Origin: Legionella sp.
GTDB lineage: Bacteria; Pseudomonadota; Gammaproteobacteria; Legionellales; Legionellaceae
Length of the DNA stretch: 64,000 bases
Direction: 5' to 3'
Assembly: GCA_013697625.1 (NCBI GenBank)
Contig: JACCWN010000022.1
Span: forward strand, 1 to 64,000
Shown: positions 9,357 to 18,554 of the stretch, piece by piece
How the letters are laid out: each line of letters starts with the position of its first letter
Position numbering within the stretch: position 1 is the stretch's first letter
Program-made: the position numbers and the translations under genes
The notes under the pieces: model-generated
Seen by the model: only the letters and a program-made list of their open reading frames with translations
What the model was told of the DNA's origin: nothing
Database searches by the model: none

Positions 9357-10085
9357 TTATAAATCCCCACCCAAGGCTTGTAAAATACTTATCATACTGA
9401 TAGCTGCAGTTTCTGTGCGTAATATTCTAGGTCCTAAGGATATGCTTTGAAAACCCTGCGCCAGCGCCATTGTGGTTTCTTCAAGACTAAAACCTCCCTC
9501 AGGACCCACCAGTAGCTGTATGGGCTGTTTTTTAATTGCAAAATCACGCCAGGATTTGGTGGCCTCTGGATTTAGTATGAGTTTTAATTCACCTTCACAA
9601 TCTTTTATATACGAGTCAAAAGTCATAGCATTATGCACCTGAGGGACGCAATTGCGTCCAGATTGCTCACAAGCTGCAATGGCTATAACCTGCCAAAGAT
9701 GGACTTTTTTTTCACTTTTTTCTGTATTTAATCGTACAGCACAATGCTGCGAAATAATGGGACTGATACTTGTCACCCCAAGTTCAACGGCTTTTTGCAT
9801 AACAAAATCCATACGATCTCCCTTAGAGATGGCCTGGGCTAAGTGTATGTTTAAGGGAGATTCTCTATCCACCTCAGTGGATGACTCAATCTGGACCACC
9901 ACCTGCTTTTTTTGCAGGGCATAAATTCGCGCTGAAAATTCTTGGTTGTCTCCGCAAAACAAAGTAAGTGAATCACCAATTTGCATACGTAACACCTGTC
10001 CCACATGATGGCTTGCCTCAGGCGTTAACTGTAGTTGCTGCCCAGGCTGATACAGGCCTACTTGAAAAATTCTTACAGTTCTCAT
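9357..10085 (-). CDS. rsmE: 16S rRNA m3U1498 methyltransferase RsmE
   Basis: 242 aa. SPOUT-class methyltransferase acting on U1498 of 16S rRNA. The N-terminal PUA-like part has HHVGQVLRMQIGDSLTLFCG. The C-terminal knotted SAM site shows LLVGPEGGFSLEE and SLGPRILRTETAAI, both diagnostic of RsmE. The gene starts 49 bp from the divergent fumC start, so the two genes share a very short promoter region. Confidence 0.96.
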   Translation of the reverse strand: MRTVRIFQVGLYQPGQQLQLTPEASHHVGQVLRMQIGDSLTLFCGDNQEFSARIYALQKKQVVVQIESSTEVDRESPLNIHLAQAISKGDRMDFVMQKAVELGVTSISPIISQHCAVRLNTEKSEKKVHLWQVIAIAACEQSGRNCVPQVHNAMTFDSYIKDCEGELKLILNPEATKSWRDFAIKKQPIQLLVGPEGGFSLEETTMALAQGFQSISLGPRILRTETAAISMISILQALGGDL

Positions 10086-10134
10086 GGTGTATTCTCTATG
10101 TTAATATGCCTGTATTTTAAGGAATTGAAAGCAT

Positions 10135-11523
10135 ATGAGCAATACACGCATAGAATCAGACAGTATGGGTGAAATTGAGGTCCCTGCGGATAAATATTGG
10201 GGTGCCCAGACCGAACGCTCCCTTCATCATTTCCACATCAGCCACGATAAAATGCCCATTGAAGTCATGCATGCCTTTGGTCTTTTAAAAAAAGCAGCAG
10301 CCTTAACTAATTTTGAATTAGCCAAATTATCAAAAGATAAAATGCAATGGATTGTTCAAGCTGCTGACGAAGTTATAGAAGGCTCCTTAGATGACCACTT
10401 CCCCCTAAAAGTGTGGCAAACGGGCAGCGGTACTCAGTCAAACATGAATGCCAATGAAGTCATATCCAACCGTGCCATTGAAATGGCACGGGGCACCATG
10501 GGGAGTAAAAAACCCATTCATCCAAATGATGATGTCAATATGTCTCAATCATCCAACGATACTTTCCCAACAGCCATGCACATTGCAACAGCACTGGCCT
10601 TTAACAACAAATTGCTCCCAGCTGTGAGACAACTACGCGATGCCTTTGCAACTAAGATGCAGGCTTTCAAAGACATTGTAAAAATTGGAAGGACTCACTT
10701 ACAAGATGCAGTGCCTTTGACCTTGGGCCAAGAATTTTCAGGGTATGTTGCCCAATTGGATGCTTGTATCCAACGTATGGAGGCGGTATTACCTGAAATC
10801 TACGAGTTGGCAGCCGGTGGTACAGCCGTTGGTACCGGTTTAAATACACACCCACAATTTGCGCAAAAATTTGCCAGTCATATTGCGCAACTCACGGGGC
10901 TACCCTTTATTACCGCGCCCAACAAGTTCGCAGCCTTGGCTTCTCATGAGCCCCTGGTGCTTGCGCACGCCACAATTAAGACCTTAGCCTGTGCCTTGAT
11001 GAAAATTGCCAATGATGTTCGCTGGCTAGCCTCAGGTCCGCGTTGTGGTATAGGTGAACTCATCATTCCTGAAAATGAACCAGGCTCCTCTATCATGCCT
11101 GGAAAAGTCAATCCCACCCAATGTGAGGCTTTAACCATGGTTTGTGCCCAAGTGTTGGGTAATGATGTTTCAGTGGGAATTGGTGATAGCCAAGGGAATT
11201 TTGAGCTGAATGTATTTAAGCCTTTGATAATATTCAATGTTATGAATTCTGTAAATTTACTAGCAGACAGTTGCCGGTGTTTTCAAACCTTTTGCGTAGA
11301 AGGTATAGAGCCTAATAGGCAGGTCATTGATCATTATTTGCATCATTCCTTGATGTTGGTCACCGCTTTAAATAGTCACATTGGCTATGATAAAGCCGCA
11401 AAGATTGCAAAAACCGCCCACCTTGACAACAGTACGCTCAAAGAAGCTGCCATCAAATTAGAATTCTTAACCGCTGAAGAATTTGCAGAATTGGTTAAAC
11501 CCGAAGAGATGATTCATCCGTAA
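10135..11523 (+). CDS. fumC: Class II fumarate hydratase
   Basis: 462 aa, normal length. Iron-independent fumarase, interconverting fumarate and malate in the TCA cycle. Visible motifs are [15 protein letters not shown] near residue 100, [36 protein letters not shown] with the catalytic His, and the superfamily signature [13 protein letters not shown]. It is transcribed divergently from rsmE. A hairpin at 11533-11561 follows the stop codon. Confidence 0.98.
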   Translation: MSNTRIESDSMGEIEVPADKYWGAQTERSLHHFHISHDKMPIEVMHAFGLLKKAAALTNFELAKLSKDKMQWIVQAADEVIEGSLDDHFPLKVWQTGSGTQSNMNANEVISNRAIEMARGTMGSKKPIHPNDDVNMSQSSNDTFPTAMHIATALAFNNKLLPAVRQLRDAFATKMQAFKDIVKIGRTHLQDAVPLTLGQEFSGYVAQLDACIQRMEAVLPEIYELAAGGTAVGTGLNTHPQFAQKFASHIAQLTGLPFITAPNKFAALASHEPLVLAHATIKTLACALMKIANDVRWLASGPRCGIGELIIPENEPGSSIMPGKVNPTQCEALTMVCAQVLGNDVSVGIGDSQGNFELNVFKPLIIFNVMNSVNLLADSCRCFQTFCVEGIEPNRQVIDHYLHHSLMLVTALNSHIGYDKAAKIAKTAHLDNSTLKEAAIKLEFLTAEEFAELVKPEEMIHP

Positions 11524-11532
11524 AACAACTGA

Positions 11533-11561
11533 GTGGACAAGCTGCATAGCGCTTAGTCCAC
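11533..11561 (+). terminator. Hairpin after fumC
   Basis: GTGGACAAGC pairs with GCTTAGTCCAC (one bulged A) around an 8-nt loop, 10 bases after the fumC stop and close to the end of the convergent lipoprotein gene. There is no T tract, so it may be a weak or Rho-assisted terminator, or simply a stem protecting the transcript ends. Confidence 0.4.
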
Positions 11562-11575
11562 CTTCACTTCTAGAT

Positions 11576-11881
11576 CTACTCCATGGGTGGTATTTGTGTA
11601 GGGGTTGAGGTTGAGTCTGGTGGTACTGAAGGTGCTGGCTCAGAGGTAGGGTTGCTTTGTCTAACTACTTTACTACTAGTATGGGTTGCAACGTGTTCAG
11701 TTGGTGTTGCAGCCGAATGTACGACGTTTTTTACGCCACCTTTACCCGTTGAAATGACCCTGTTTTTGTAAGCTTCATCAGCCGGTGGCGTGCTTTGGCC
11801 ATCCATATAACATGAAGTAAGATTTGCCGCTAACAATGGGAGTAATCCGTATGCCCATTTTAATGACTTAATTTTAATCAT
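11576..11881 (-). CDS. Small Pro/Ser/Thr-rich lipoprotein
   Basis: 101 aa. An N-terminal signal with a lipobox (AANLTSC, Cys24) predicts lipidation and membrane anchoring. The mature part is low-complexity, rich in Thr, Ser and Pro, and contains no domain I recognise. The start is firm: a consensus AAGGAGGA lies just upstream of the ATG at 11881. It converges on fumC. The opposite-strand frame in the same DNA is a shadow. Confidence 0.75.
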   Translation of the reverse strand: MIKIKSLKWAYGLLPLLAANLTSCYMDGQSTPPADEAYKNRVISTGKGGVKNVVHSAATPTEHVATHTSSKVVRQSNPTSEPAPSVPPDSTSTPTQIPPME

Positions 11882-11983
11882 TGATCCTCCTTAAGTATGA
11901 TATATCAATTGCTTGTTTAGAATAGCAGGACTTAGCTAAAAAACAAGATTAAACAATAGTTAACCAAAAGAGCTGTTCTTTTC

Positions 11984-12013
11984 TTGTTGTTATTAAGATC
12001 CATTGCCTATAAT
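11984..12013 (+). promoter_or_regulatory. Candidate sigma-70 promoter for the cystathionine beta-synthase gene
   Basis: A perfect -10 hexamer TATAAT (12008-12013) lies 18 bp after TTGTTG (11984-11989), which matches only three of six -35 positions. Transcription would begin about 20-25 bases before the ATG at 12045, leaving just room for the AAGGA ribosome binding site. Confidence 0.5.
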
Positions 12014-12044
12014 AAAATGAATATGATCATACAAAGGATTTTTT

Positions 12045-12995
12045 ATGATTTATTCTAATATATTGGACAGGATAGGCCACACCCCTGTTGTAAAAATAAA
12101 TAAAATTGGGTTCCAGCTTTCTTGCCAATTATATGCAAAATGCGAATTCCTTAACCCAGGTGGCTCTGTTAAAGACCGCATAGGTTTTGAGATGGTAAAA
12201 AATGCGCAGGCATCGGGGCGTATAAAACCAGGCGATGTTCTCATTGAACCAACCTCTGGTAATACAGGCATAGGAATAGCCTTAGCTGGAGCTGTGATGG
12301 GGTATCAGGTCATCATCACCATGCCTGAAAAAATGAGTCAGGAAAAGCAGTCAGTTTTAGAATGTTTGGGTGCCAAAATTTATAGAACACGGTCTGAGGC
12401 TGCCTGGAATGATCCAGATAGTCACATTTCCTTAGCAAAGGAGCTTCAAGCTAAAATTCCAAATTCGCATATCCTTGATCAATATTCTAATCCAGATAAT
12501 CCAAATGTTCATTCAAAGGAAACAGCCCAAGAGATCATTGATGATTTTGGAAAAGATTTGCACATGGTAGTGGCAGGCGTTGGTACCGGTGGGACCATCA
12601 CCGGGATTGCAAAACGCCTTAAAGCGTACAATCCCCAGATTAAAATCATTGGGGTAGATCCCGTGGGCTCTATCCTTGGTGGAGGTACAGATGTTTTGCC
12701 CTATCATGTGGAAGGCATTGGTTATGATTTTTTTCCACAAGTTTTGGATAATAGCTTGGTAGATGCCTATATAAAGACCCAAGATGCTGATTCTTTCAAA
12801 ATGGCAAAACAATTGATACGAGAAGAAGGCTTATTGGTCGGAGGATCATCAGGTGCAGCTATGTGGGGAGCCTTACAAGCGGCTAATGGCCTTGATAAAG
12901 ATAAGGTTTGTTTAGTGATTTTACCAGATTCAATACGCAACTATATGTCAAAATTTGTCAATGATGAATGGATGCAACAACAGGGTTTCTTATAA
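12045..12995 (+). CDS. Cystathionine beta-synthase-type PLP enzyme
   Basis: 316 aa. Fold-type II PLP enzyme of the cysteine synthase/cystathionine beta-synthase family. The PLP lysine lies in NPGGSVKDRIG (about residues 38-48), the substrate loop is EPTSGNTGIG, and the phosphate-binding glycine loop is VGTGGTITG. The C-terminal third resembles the CBS subgroup more than CysK: VEGIGYDFFPQVLD, EEGLLVGGSSGA, and LPDSIRNYMSKFVNDEWM close to the end, like the catalytic core of animal CBS. It lacks both the haem-binding N terminus and the regulatory CBS pair of the animal enzyme. Either cystathionine or cysteine synthesis is possible; no cystathionine gamma-lyase gene is nearby. Confidence 0.85.
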   Translation: MIYSNILDRIGHTPVVKINKIGFQLSCQLYAKCEFLNPGGSVKDRIGFEMVKNAQASGRIKPGDVLIEPTSGNTGIGIALAGAVMGYQVIITMPEKMSQEKQSVLECLGAKIYRTRSEAAWNDPDSHISLAKELQAKIPNSHILDQYSNPDNPNVHSKETAQEIIDDFGKDLHMVVAGVGTGGTITGIAKRLKAYNPQIKIIGVDPVGSILGGGTDVLPYHVEGIGYDFFPQVLDNSLVDAYIKTQDADSFKMAKQLIREEGLLVGGSSGAAMWGALQAANGLDKDKVCLVILPDSIRNYMSKFVNDEWMQQQGFL

Positions 12996-13050
12996 GGACA
13001 GCGGGTATTAAAGCGCTCGATATTTTGAGGACAAAATACAGGAGATTTGA

Positions 13051-13680
13051 ATGATATTCACTAAAAGCTCATATGTTCGAACCTTAATTTTTTTAAGTTT
13101 TCTGGGTCAAGGTATCGGCCTAGGCAACGTCTATGCTCAAAGTATCGATCCTTGTTTAACTCAGAATGCTGACCCCATTTGCGTATTGAAGAAAATTAAA
13201 TTTCTAAACTTAGTTGATACTTTCAAGGTTGTCAATTTAGGCGCACAGACCCAAGATCCTAAGGGAAGTACTACCGGTGAATTCGACAATTTTAATGATT
13301 TTATTGCCTTTGGTAACGTTGCTTTAACAACGCATAAGGTCAACTTTAATGCACAGGGTGAGGTTATAAATAAAGTCATTCGTAATGGTCGTTGGATGGG
13401 GGTTGATGCCTTTGAACAAAAAGAAATCCCAGCACTGACTTTTAAAGAAGGCTTTACTAAATTACAAACTTGTTTGAAAAGAAAAAGAATGCTTGCGCCC
13501 AGTGAAGAAGTTACCAATGTAGTGATATATAAATCCCTCCAGGGACAATTTATATACGATTATGCATTCAAAATACCTGGTGAGGAAAACTGTCAAGAAA
13601 TATTATATATTGTTGGGCAAGATGATTGTGAATTAGGGATGCAAAAATCCTGCCACACAGTCATACAAAATTCTCCTTAG
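13051..13680 (+). CDS. Exported protein of unknown function
   Basis: 209 aa. The N-terminal signal peptide ends near NVYAQS. The mature domain contains several cysteines (DPCLTQNADPICVL near its start, QTCLKRKR in the middle, ENCQ, DDCE and KSCH near the end) that could form disulfides in the periplasm. The ribosome binding site AGGAGA is clear. The gene is 55 bp downstream of the CBS-type gene on the same strand and is probably cotranscribed with it. I do not recognise the family. Confidence 0.65.
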   Translation: MIFTKSSYVRTLIFLSFLGQGIGLGNVYAQSIDPCLTQNADPICVLKKIKFLNLVDTFKVVNLGAQTQDPKGSTTGEFDNFNDFIAFGNVALTTHKVNFNAQGEVINKVIRNGRWMGVDAFEQKEIPALTFKEGFTKLQTCLKRKRMLAPSEEVTNVVIYKSLQGQFIYDYAFKIPGEENCQEILYIVGQDDCELGMQKSCHTVIQNSP

Positions 13681-13681
13681 C

Positions 13682-14695
13682 TTATAATCGAGCGCGCAAG
13701 TTGGGGGTTGAGTGTTTGTCAATGTGGTCAAATAATGCATCGCTTTCCACTTGTCCAGTGGACACCCAAATGGATAAGGACGATATTAGCAAGCCCATCT
13801 CTTGATGTTCATGATTTTCTGTTAGGGTAAGCTTGGCTGGCCGTTTGTTTTGTTCTTTGAAGTTAGCAAGGTAAACTTCACCTGGCTTAGTCACTGAGTT
13901 TTGAGGTAAAAATTTTATAAAACAAGCAACCAAGTCATTTTTTGAAATTTCTTTAGCAGATACCATACTGTTTAAAGTTTTGGATGTTTGATTAAACGCT
14001 AAGGCAAGCCTTTTATTTTCTAAACCTATGTCATCAAGACAGCTTTTTACAGTGTCTTCAATTTTATTTTCATTGGTAAGCGCATTCAGTTTTAAGGTAT
14101 TTGATTTTTGACCTACATAGGCAAAAGCGGTTTTATTAATTACTTTTGGAAAATACTGATCATTTTGAATTTGGAGGGCCAGTTTTAACCCTGGTTCCTT
14201 TTTTTGAGCTATTAGTTCATAAATTTCAAGTTTTCTTAATTCCTTGCCATGTTCAGTATAAGATAAGGTGAGCTCAATGCCTAAGGCAGTTGCTAAAGCG
14301 CCTAGGGCCTTGCTGTGAAGTGGAATGTCCTGTTGGCGAAGCGTAGACTTGGGTGTGTTGGGATCTACATCTATGAAAACTTCAGGGTAGAGGGTGGGAT
14401 GAGCAAATATTTCATCTAATGCTATCTGGCGCAAAACAAAGGCCATACCTTCTACCAGCTGCGTCATTCGGGTGCTGTTAATAAGCATTGTCATCCGTTC
14501 GGTAGGGGTCACATAGGCTTGAATGGTTAATGCTTTTGGGTTATTAAGCAAATAAGAGTCTACTATCCTTTTAATCAGTTCATTGTGTTGAGAGGTAGGT
14601 TTTTTTAGCTTATCAATCAGGGCAACAGCCAAAGCATGGAATTGTTCGCCGCCAACGTAGATAAAATTTGTTTGTTCCTCTCTTTTAAAAAACAT
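13682..14695 (-). CDS. Orphan 337-aa protein
   Basis: No signal peptide or membrane segment. The protein is Lys/Leu-rich and mixed alpha/beta. The stretch GGEQFHALAVALIDKL near the N terminus and IPLHSKALGALATALGIEL in the middle vaguely recall OTU cysteine protease blocks (DGNCFFHALA and the later E-L-x-A-L-A-x-x-L segment). However, the position of the catalytic Cys holds Glu, so I do not assign that family. It ends one base from the convergent exported-protein gene. Having no recognised homologue, it is a candidate lineage-specific gene. Confidence 0.6.
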   Translation of the reverse strand: MFFKREEQTNFIYVGGEQFHALAVALIDKLKKPTSQHNELIKRIVDSYLLNNPKALTIQAYVTPTERMTMLINSTRMTQLVEGMAFVLRQIALDEIFAHPTLYPEVFIDVDPNTPKSTLRQQDIPLHSKALGALATALGIELTLSYTEHGKELRKLEIYELIAQKKEPGLKLALQIQNDQYFPKVINKTAFAYVGQKSNTLKLNALTNENKIEDTVKSCLDDIGLENKRLALAFNQTSKTLNSMVSAKEISKNDLVACFIKFLPQNSVTKPGEVYLANFKEQNKRPAKLTLTENHEHQEMGLLISSLSIWVSTGQVESDALFDHIDKHSTPNLRARL

Positions 14696-14896
14696 GGTTA
14701 CTCTCTAAAATACTCTAATAGTCTTATTGTAATAAATTTAGATTAAGGAAATATTACGCATTCTTTACATTTCAAATAAAAATTTTTTAATTTTTCTCTT
14801 AGGTTCAAAGTATATTGAGTAAAATTCATCAAAATATTATAAAATAAATTAATATATTTATTTTTACCCCAAGCTAGGTCATCCAGAAATCACCCA

Positions 14897-14951
14897 TCAT
14901 CCTGATACGAGTCAGTTAGATCCTTCACGCAAAAAGACGCGTTCAGGATGA
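14897..14951. repeat. Short inverted repeat, possibly a decayed palindromic element
   Basis: TCATCCTGA (14897-14905) and TCAGGATGA (14943-14951) form a 9-bp inverted pair around 37 bases. The vocabulary resembles the palindromic repeats elsewhere in the window. The rest of the 14696-15024 gap is very AT-rich (several A/T runs) and shows no gene; it should hold the promoter of the minus-strand gene that starts at 14695. Confidence 0.4.
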
Positions 14952-15024
14952 CGTGCAGAAGTGTTACTGTAGTTTTTAGCTTGATAATAATACATTGATT
15001 GGATAGGTTCCCGTCATTGTAAAT

Positions 15025-16719
15025 TTAATGCTTTATTACATATACCATCACTTCCAAGGGCTTTTGATTTTGCATGCGTGCTGGAAACTTATCTTGTAGG
15101 ATAAGTTTAAATGAATGAATATCCATCAGCTGATTGATATAGGTCTGGTGGTGGCTAAAGCGTGCGCTGATTTCAAGTGACCAATCTTCAGTAGTACTGA
15201 TTTCTGTTGTAAAAATAAAGGTCCCATTTGGGGCTAGGTGGGTTTTAATTTCCTTAAATAACGCGTCTAAACAGCCAAAATAGGGCAAAACATCTGCTGC
15301 AACTATCAAATCATAGTTATTCTTATCTTCTCTTAAAAAGTGAAGAATCTCAGCTTCAATTAACCTATCATAGATACTTTTTTCGCGGGCCTGTACCAAC
15401 ATGTTGGCTGCTATGTCTACCCCTGTTAAATGAAGACTGATCTCTCTAAGGACACCGCCGGTTAAGCCTGTGCCACAGCCAAGATCTAGAGTTTTTTGCA
15501 TTTGAGGCAGGTTTAATTGATGTATGAGTCGTCCAATCTTATGTGGGAGGCTATATTGTAAAACACCTTGCATGTGTTGATCGTAGTACAATGCGTAATT
15601 GTTAAATAGGTTGTTCGCATATTGTGTATTTGTTGGCGCTTTTTTGGACTGGCCTGTCAATGCATGAAGCATATGTGCACTGATGCTGTCCTGGGGGTTG
15701 ATGGCTAGGGCTTGCTCTAAGTAGTCTTTAGCCTTACCACGTTGTTCTCTTCTAAGATGAATGGCTGCTAAATTATTGAGTGTATCTACATGCTGACTGT
15801 TGATTTTAAGAACTGTTTCAAAAAAACCAAGGGCTTCATCTAAATGCCCCAAAGCCATCTGCGCTACACCTGAATTATATAGGTATTCGATGTTTTTAGA
15901 ATCTTTTTGCAGTAGCACATCATAATGCATAAGCGCATTTTCAAAGCGATCATAGTACATGAAGGTTGCTGCTAGATTACTCCTTGCTTCTATGTGTTCG
16001 TTGTCTAATGCCAGTGCCTTTGAAAAATAATCCACAGCCAGCTGTTTTTCTTCTTTTTTCAAAGCTATCACGCCTAAATTTGTCAAAGCTTCTACATGTT
16101 CACTGTCTTGTTGGAGTATCTTGTTAAAAGCTTCCTCAGCCTGGTCTAAAGACTGTTGCTCTAAATATAAAACACCAAGATAAAATTGTGCTTCAAGATG
16201 ATCAGGTGTTAGGGATAGTACATTGTTAAATTGGATTTTAGCTGCAGCCAACTGATTGTGATGTAAGAGTAATAAGCCTAAATTAAAATGAGCTGCACTA
16301 AAATCAGGCACTGCATGTAAGGCCTGTTTATATTGCTCAAGGGCCTTGGTGTAATTATTTTGAAGCGCATATACGGTAGCCAAATTATTATGTGCTTGCG
16401 CATATGCGGGGTGTACCTTTATGGCTTTTGTATAATAGTGAATGGCATCGTCCAATTGGTGCAGTTTTTTATACACATTGCCGATATTATTTAATAGACT
16501 ATGATCCTCAGGTTGTAATCCCAGGGCTGTCTTTAGGTAGATCAAAGCTTGTTCCATATCACCTAATTGCGCATAGACCAAACCTAAAAAATGCAAGCCA
16601 TCAAAGTGCTTAGGGTCTAGTGCTAAAATTTGCTGATATAGACTGATGGCCTGCGGAAGTTGGCCATCTTGCTGATGTTGATACGCTTTTGCAAAAAGGG
16701 ATTCTAGTTGAATGCTCAT
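15025..16719 (-). CDS. TPR-repeat protein with C-terminal SAM methyltransferase domain
   Basis: 564 aa from the ATG at 16719 (MSIQLESLFAKAYQHQ); the longer frame overlaps rdgB and adds 39 unlikely residues. About ten tetratricopeptide repeats fill residues 1-370 (for example ALDPKHFDGLHFLGLVYAQLG). A class I methyltransferase domain follows, with motif I LDLGCGTGLTGG, then TGVDIAANML and DLIVAADVLPYFG. The architecture matches the group of predicted methyltransferases with TPR repeats. The substrate is unknown; the repeats presumably bind a protein partner. It starts five bases after rdgB, so the two form an operon. Confidence 0.88.
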   Translation of the reverse strand: MSIQLESLFAKAYQHQQDGQLPQAISLYQQILALDPKHFDGLHFLGLVYAQLGDMEQALIYLKTALGLQPEDHSLLNNIGNVYKKLHQLDDAIHYYTKAIKVHPAYAQAHNNLATVYALQNNYTKALEQYKQALHAVPDFSAAHFNLGLLLLHHNQLAAAKIQFNNVLSLTPDHLEAQFYLGVLYLEQQSLDQAEEAFNKILQQDSEHVEALTNLGVIALKKEEKQLAVDYFSKALALDNEHIEARSNLAATFMYYDRFENALMHYDVLLQKDSKNIEYLYNSGVAQMALGHLDEALGFFETVLKINSQHVDTLNNLAAIHLRREQRGKAKDYLEQALAINPQDSISAHMLHALTGQSKKAPTNTQYANNLFNNYALYYDQHMQGVLQYSLPHKIGRLIHQLNLPQMQKTLDLGCGTGLTGGVLREISLHLTGVDIAANMLVQAREKSIYDRLIEAEILHFLREDKNNYDLIVAADVLPYFGCLDALFKEIKTHLAPNGTFIFTTEISTTEDWSLEISARFSHHQTYINQLMDIHSFKLILQDKFPARMQNQKPLEVMVYVIKH

Positions 16720-16724
16720 GTGTA

Positions 16725-17312
16725 TCACAAAGTATGGATGAGGTCGCGTAATTGAGTTAATGCTTGGGCGCGATGACTGATTTGGTTTTTGAGTATAGCA
16801 GGTAATTGCGCTGCCGTGCATTGATATTGAGGACAATAAAACAATGAATCATATCCAAAACCGCCACATCCTTCTGGTATTTTTACAATCGAACCTCTGA
16901 ATATGCCCGTAGCGATGAGAGGTGTGGGATCCTTATCATGTCTAACCAATGCGATTGCACAATAAAAATAGGCCTGGCGAAGGTTTGAATATAATTCTGC
17001 CATCCGTGTCAACAACAAGTGGTTATTATCAGCATCGGTAGCCTCTAAACCAGCAAATCTTGATGAGTATATCCCAGGAGCGCCGTCTAATGCTGGAACC
17101 ACCAAACCAGAATCATCGCCCAGGGCAGGTAGTTTGGCATAGCGACTGGCATGGCGCGCTTTTAAAAGTGCATTCTCTATGAAACTTAAGCCCGTTTCTT
17201 CGGCACTGTTTATATTCATTTCTCCTTGGGGGATACAGTGTAGTGGTGCTAAGATGGCTGTGAGTTCTTTGATTTTCCCACAATTACTGGTGGCTAAAAT
17301 AAGTTGCTGCAT
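16725..17312 (-). CDS. rdgB: XTP/dITP diphosphatase RdgB
   Basis: 195 aa. House-cleaning nucleotide pyrophosphatase that hydrolyses non-canonical purine nucleotides such as dITP and XTP. Motifs: [11 protein letters not shown] at the N terminus, [26 protein letters not shown] in the middle, and [11 protein letters not shown] then ISHRAQAL near the C terminus, all typical of the HAM1/RdgB family. It is upstream of the TPR-methyltransferase gene and divergent from the YdjC-family gene, whose start is 58 bp away. Confidence 0.96.
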   Translation of the reverse strand: MQQLILATSNCGKIKELTAILAPLHCIPQGEMNINSAEETGLSFIENALLKARHASRYAKLPALGDDSGLVVPALDGAPGIYSSRFAGLEATDADNNHLLLTRMAELYSNLRQAYFYCAIALVRHDKDPTPLIATGIFRGSIVKIPEGCGGFGYDSLFYCPQYQCTAAQLPAILKNQISHRAQALTQLRDLIHTL

Positions 17313-17369
17313 GGATAATCGGTTGTTAGAGTTGTTTTACACATTATAAATTGTTGAAAAGAAGCGTCA

Positions 17370-18221
17370 ATGCCCCACTTAAAACCAATACACCTATGCG
17401 CAGATGATTTTGGATTAAATCCAGGCGTTTCTAGAGGCATTTTAACATTAATTGAACATAAAAGGATATCAGCCACAAGTTGTATGGTGAATATGCCTGG
17501 TTTTAAAAGCCATGCCTCTGCATTGTTGGATTTAAGGCATTCTGTACGCGTTGGATTGCATTTTAATTTGACAGAAGGTCAATTGCTTACAGGTGGACGC
17601 TGTTTTGGTTTAAAAGAATTACTCATCAAATCACATATACGCAACCTTGATAGTTCTAAAATTACACAAGAATTCCATCATCAGCTGGATTCCTTTGTAC
17701 AAATCATGGGTTTTTTACCTAATTTTATTGATGGTCACCAACATGTACACCAATTTCCCCTTATTCGAACTTTGATCTTGAATTATTATGCCGCCCATTT
17801 GCAAGCACATAACATAGCCATACGCTCTACCTTTCCAACAGTTCATGGGAAAGCCTATAAATTCAAAACACACCTGATGGCTTGGACTGGTGGTCGTGCT
17901 TTACAGGCTCAACTTAAAAAAAGACACATTCCCCACAACCCTTATTTTGCAGGCATTTATGATTTTACAGACTATAGTGATTATCCTGTTTTGTTTAGAC
18001 AGTGGTTGGCAGAAACGCCTGCGCACTCGCTTATCATGTGTCATCCAGGTGAGCCCAGCAGTCAGACGGATATAATTTCCATTACACGTAAGTTAGAAAT
18101 GGATTATTTAATGAGTGAACCCTTTTTAAAAGACTGCCAAGACCATCAAGTTCGGATTGGTGATTTACCTACAAGCCCAGATCTTAGATACAATAAAACT
18201 GTATCCAGAAACCAGGACTAA
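17370..18221 (+). CDS. ChbG/YdjC-family carbohydrate deacetylase
   Basis: 283 aa. Members are metal-dependent deacetylases acting on N-acetylated sugars or glycolipids. Metal-binding motifs are visible: CADDFGLNPGVSRGIL at the N terminus (Asp-Asp), GLHFNLTEG, DGHQHVHQFP in the middle and MCHPGEPS near the C terminus. The 3' end overlaps the convergent GtrA gene by 57 bp. The neighbouring GtrA and GT2 genes suggest a role in modifying a lipid-linked or cell-surface sugar, as seen with HpnK-like relatives; that link is an inference from context. Confidence 0.88.
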   Translation: MPHLKPIHLCADDFGLNPGVSRGILTLIEHKRISATSCMVNMPGFKSHASALLDLRHSVRVGLHFNLTEGQLLTGGRCFGLKELLIKSHIRNLDSSKITQEFHHQLDSFVQIMGFLPNFIDGHQHVHQFPLIRTLILNYYAAHLQAHNIAIRSTFPTVHGKAYKFKTHLMAWTGGRALQAQLKKRHIPHNPYFAGIYDFTDYSDYPVLFRQWLAETPAHSLIMCHPGEPSSQTDIISITRKLEMDYLMSEPFLKDCQDHQVRIGDLPTSPDLRYNKTVSRNQD

Positions 18222-18554
18222 AACCAATATCAAAGCCAAGAGGTAGTTGATGGTTGTATATTTTAATAATAAATAATACAAACCTTCATTGATAAAGCCC
18301 GCAGAGGTTGCAACAATAAAAAAATGGGGCAAGCTTAAGCTTTTTTTATTTTTAAGTTTAGAAAAAGTAAAGTGTTTATGACCAAAATAACTGATGTTGA
18401 AAGCCATTAAAAAGCCCAAGACATTAGCAAGCAGCGGATGGGTATTTAATAGAGTAACAAATCCATAAACCAGACTGATGTGCGCCAATGCAGCAAAGCT
18501 TCCTATGGCTAAGAAATACAGGCCTCTCGTGCTTATGTTAATTGGTTGAGTCAT
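18165..18554 (-). CDS. GtrA-family membrane protein
   Basis: 129 aa from the ATG at 18554 (MTQPINIS); an upstream ATG at 18572 would add six residues, and neither has a strong ribosome binding site. It has four predicted transmembrane helices, the usual GtrA layout, with NISYFGHKHFTFS between helices 2 and 3 as in the family. GtrA proteins are thought to flip polyprenyl-phosphate sugars. It overlaps the 3' end of the GT2 gene by 17 bp, forming a GtrB-GtrA pair. Confidence 0.88.
   Translation of the reverse strand: MTQPINISTRGLYFLAIGSFAALAHISLVYGFVTLLNTHPLLANVLGFLMAFNISYFGHKHFTFSKLKNKKSLSLPHFFIVATSAGFINEGLYYLLLKYTTINYLLALILVLVLVSGYSFIVSKIWACR

Noticed and set aside
11583-11771. Plus-strand frame rich in Val/Gly opposite the small lipoprotein
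   Set aside because: It is the complement of the Pro/Thr-rich low-complexity lipoprotein, which has a consensus ribosome binding site and a lipobox.
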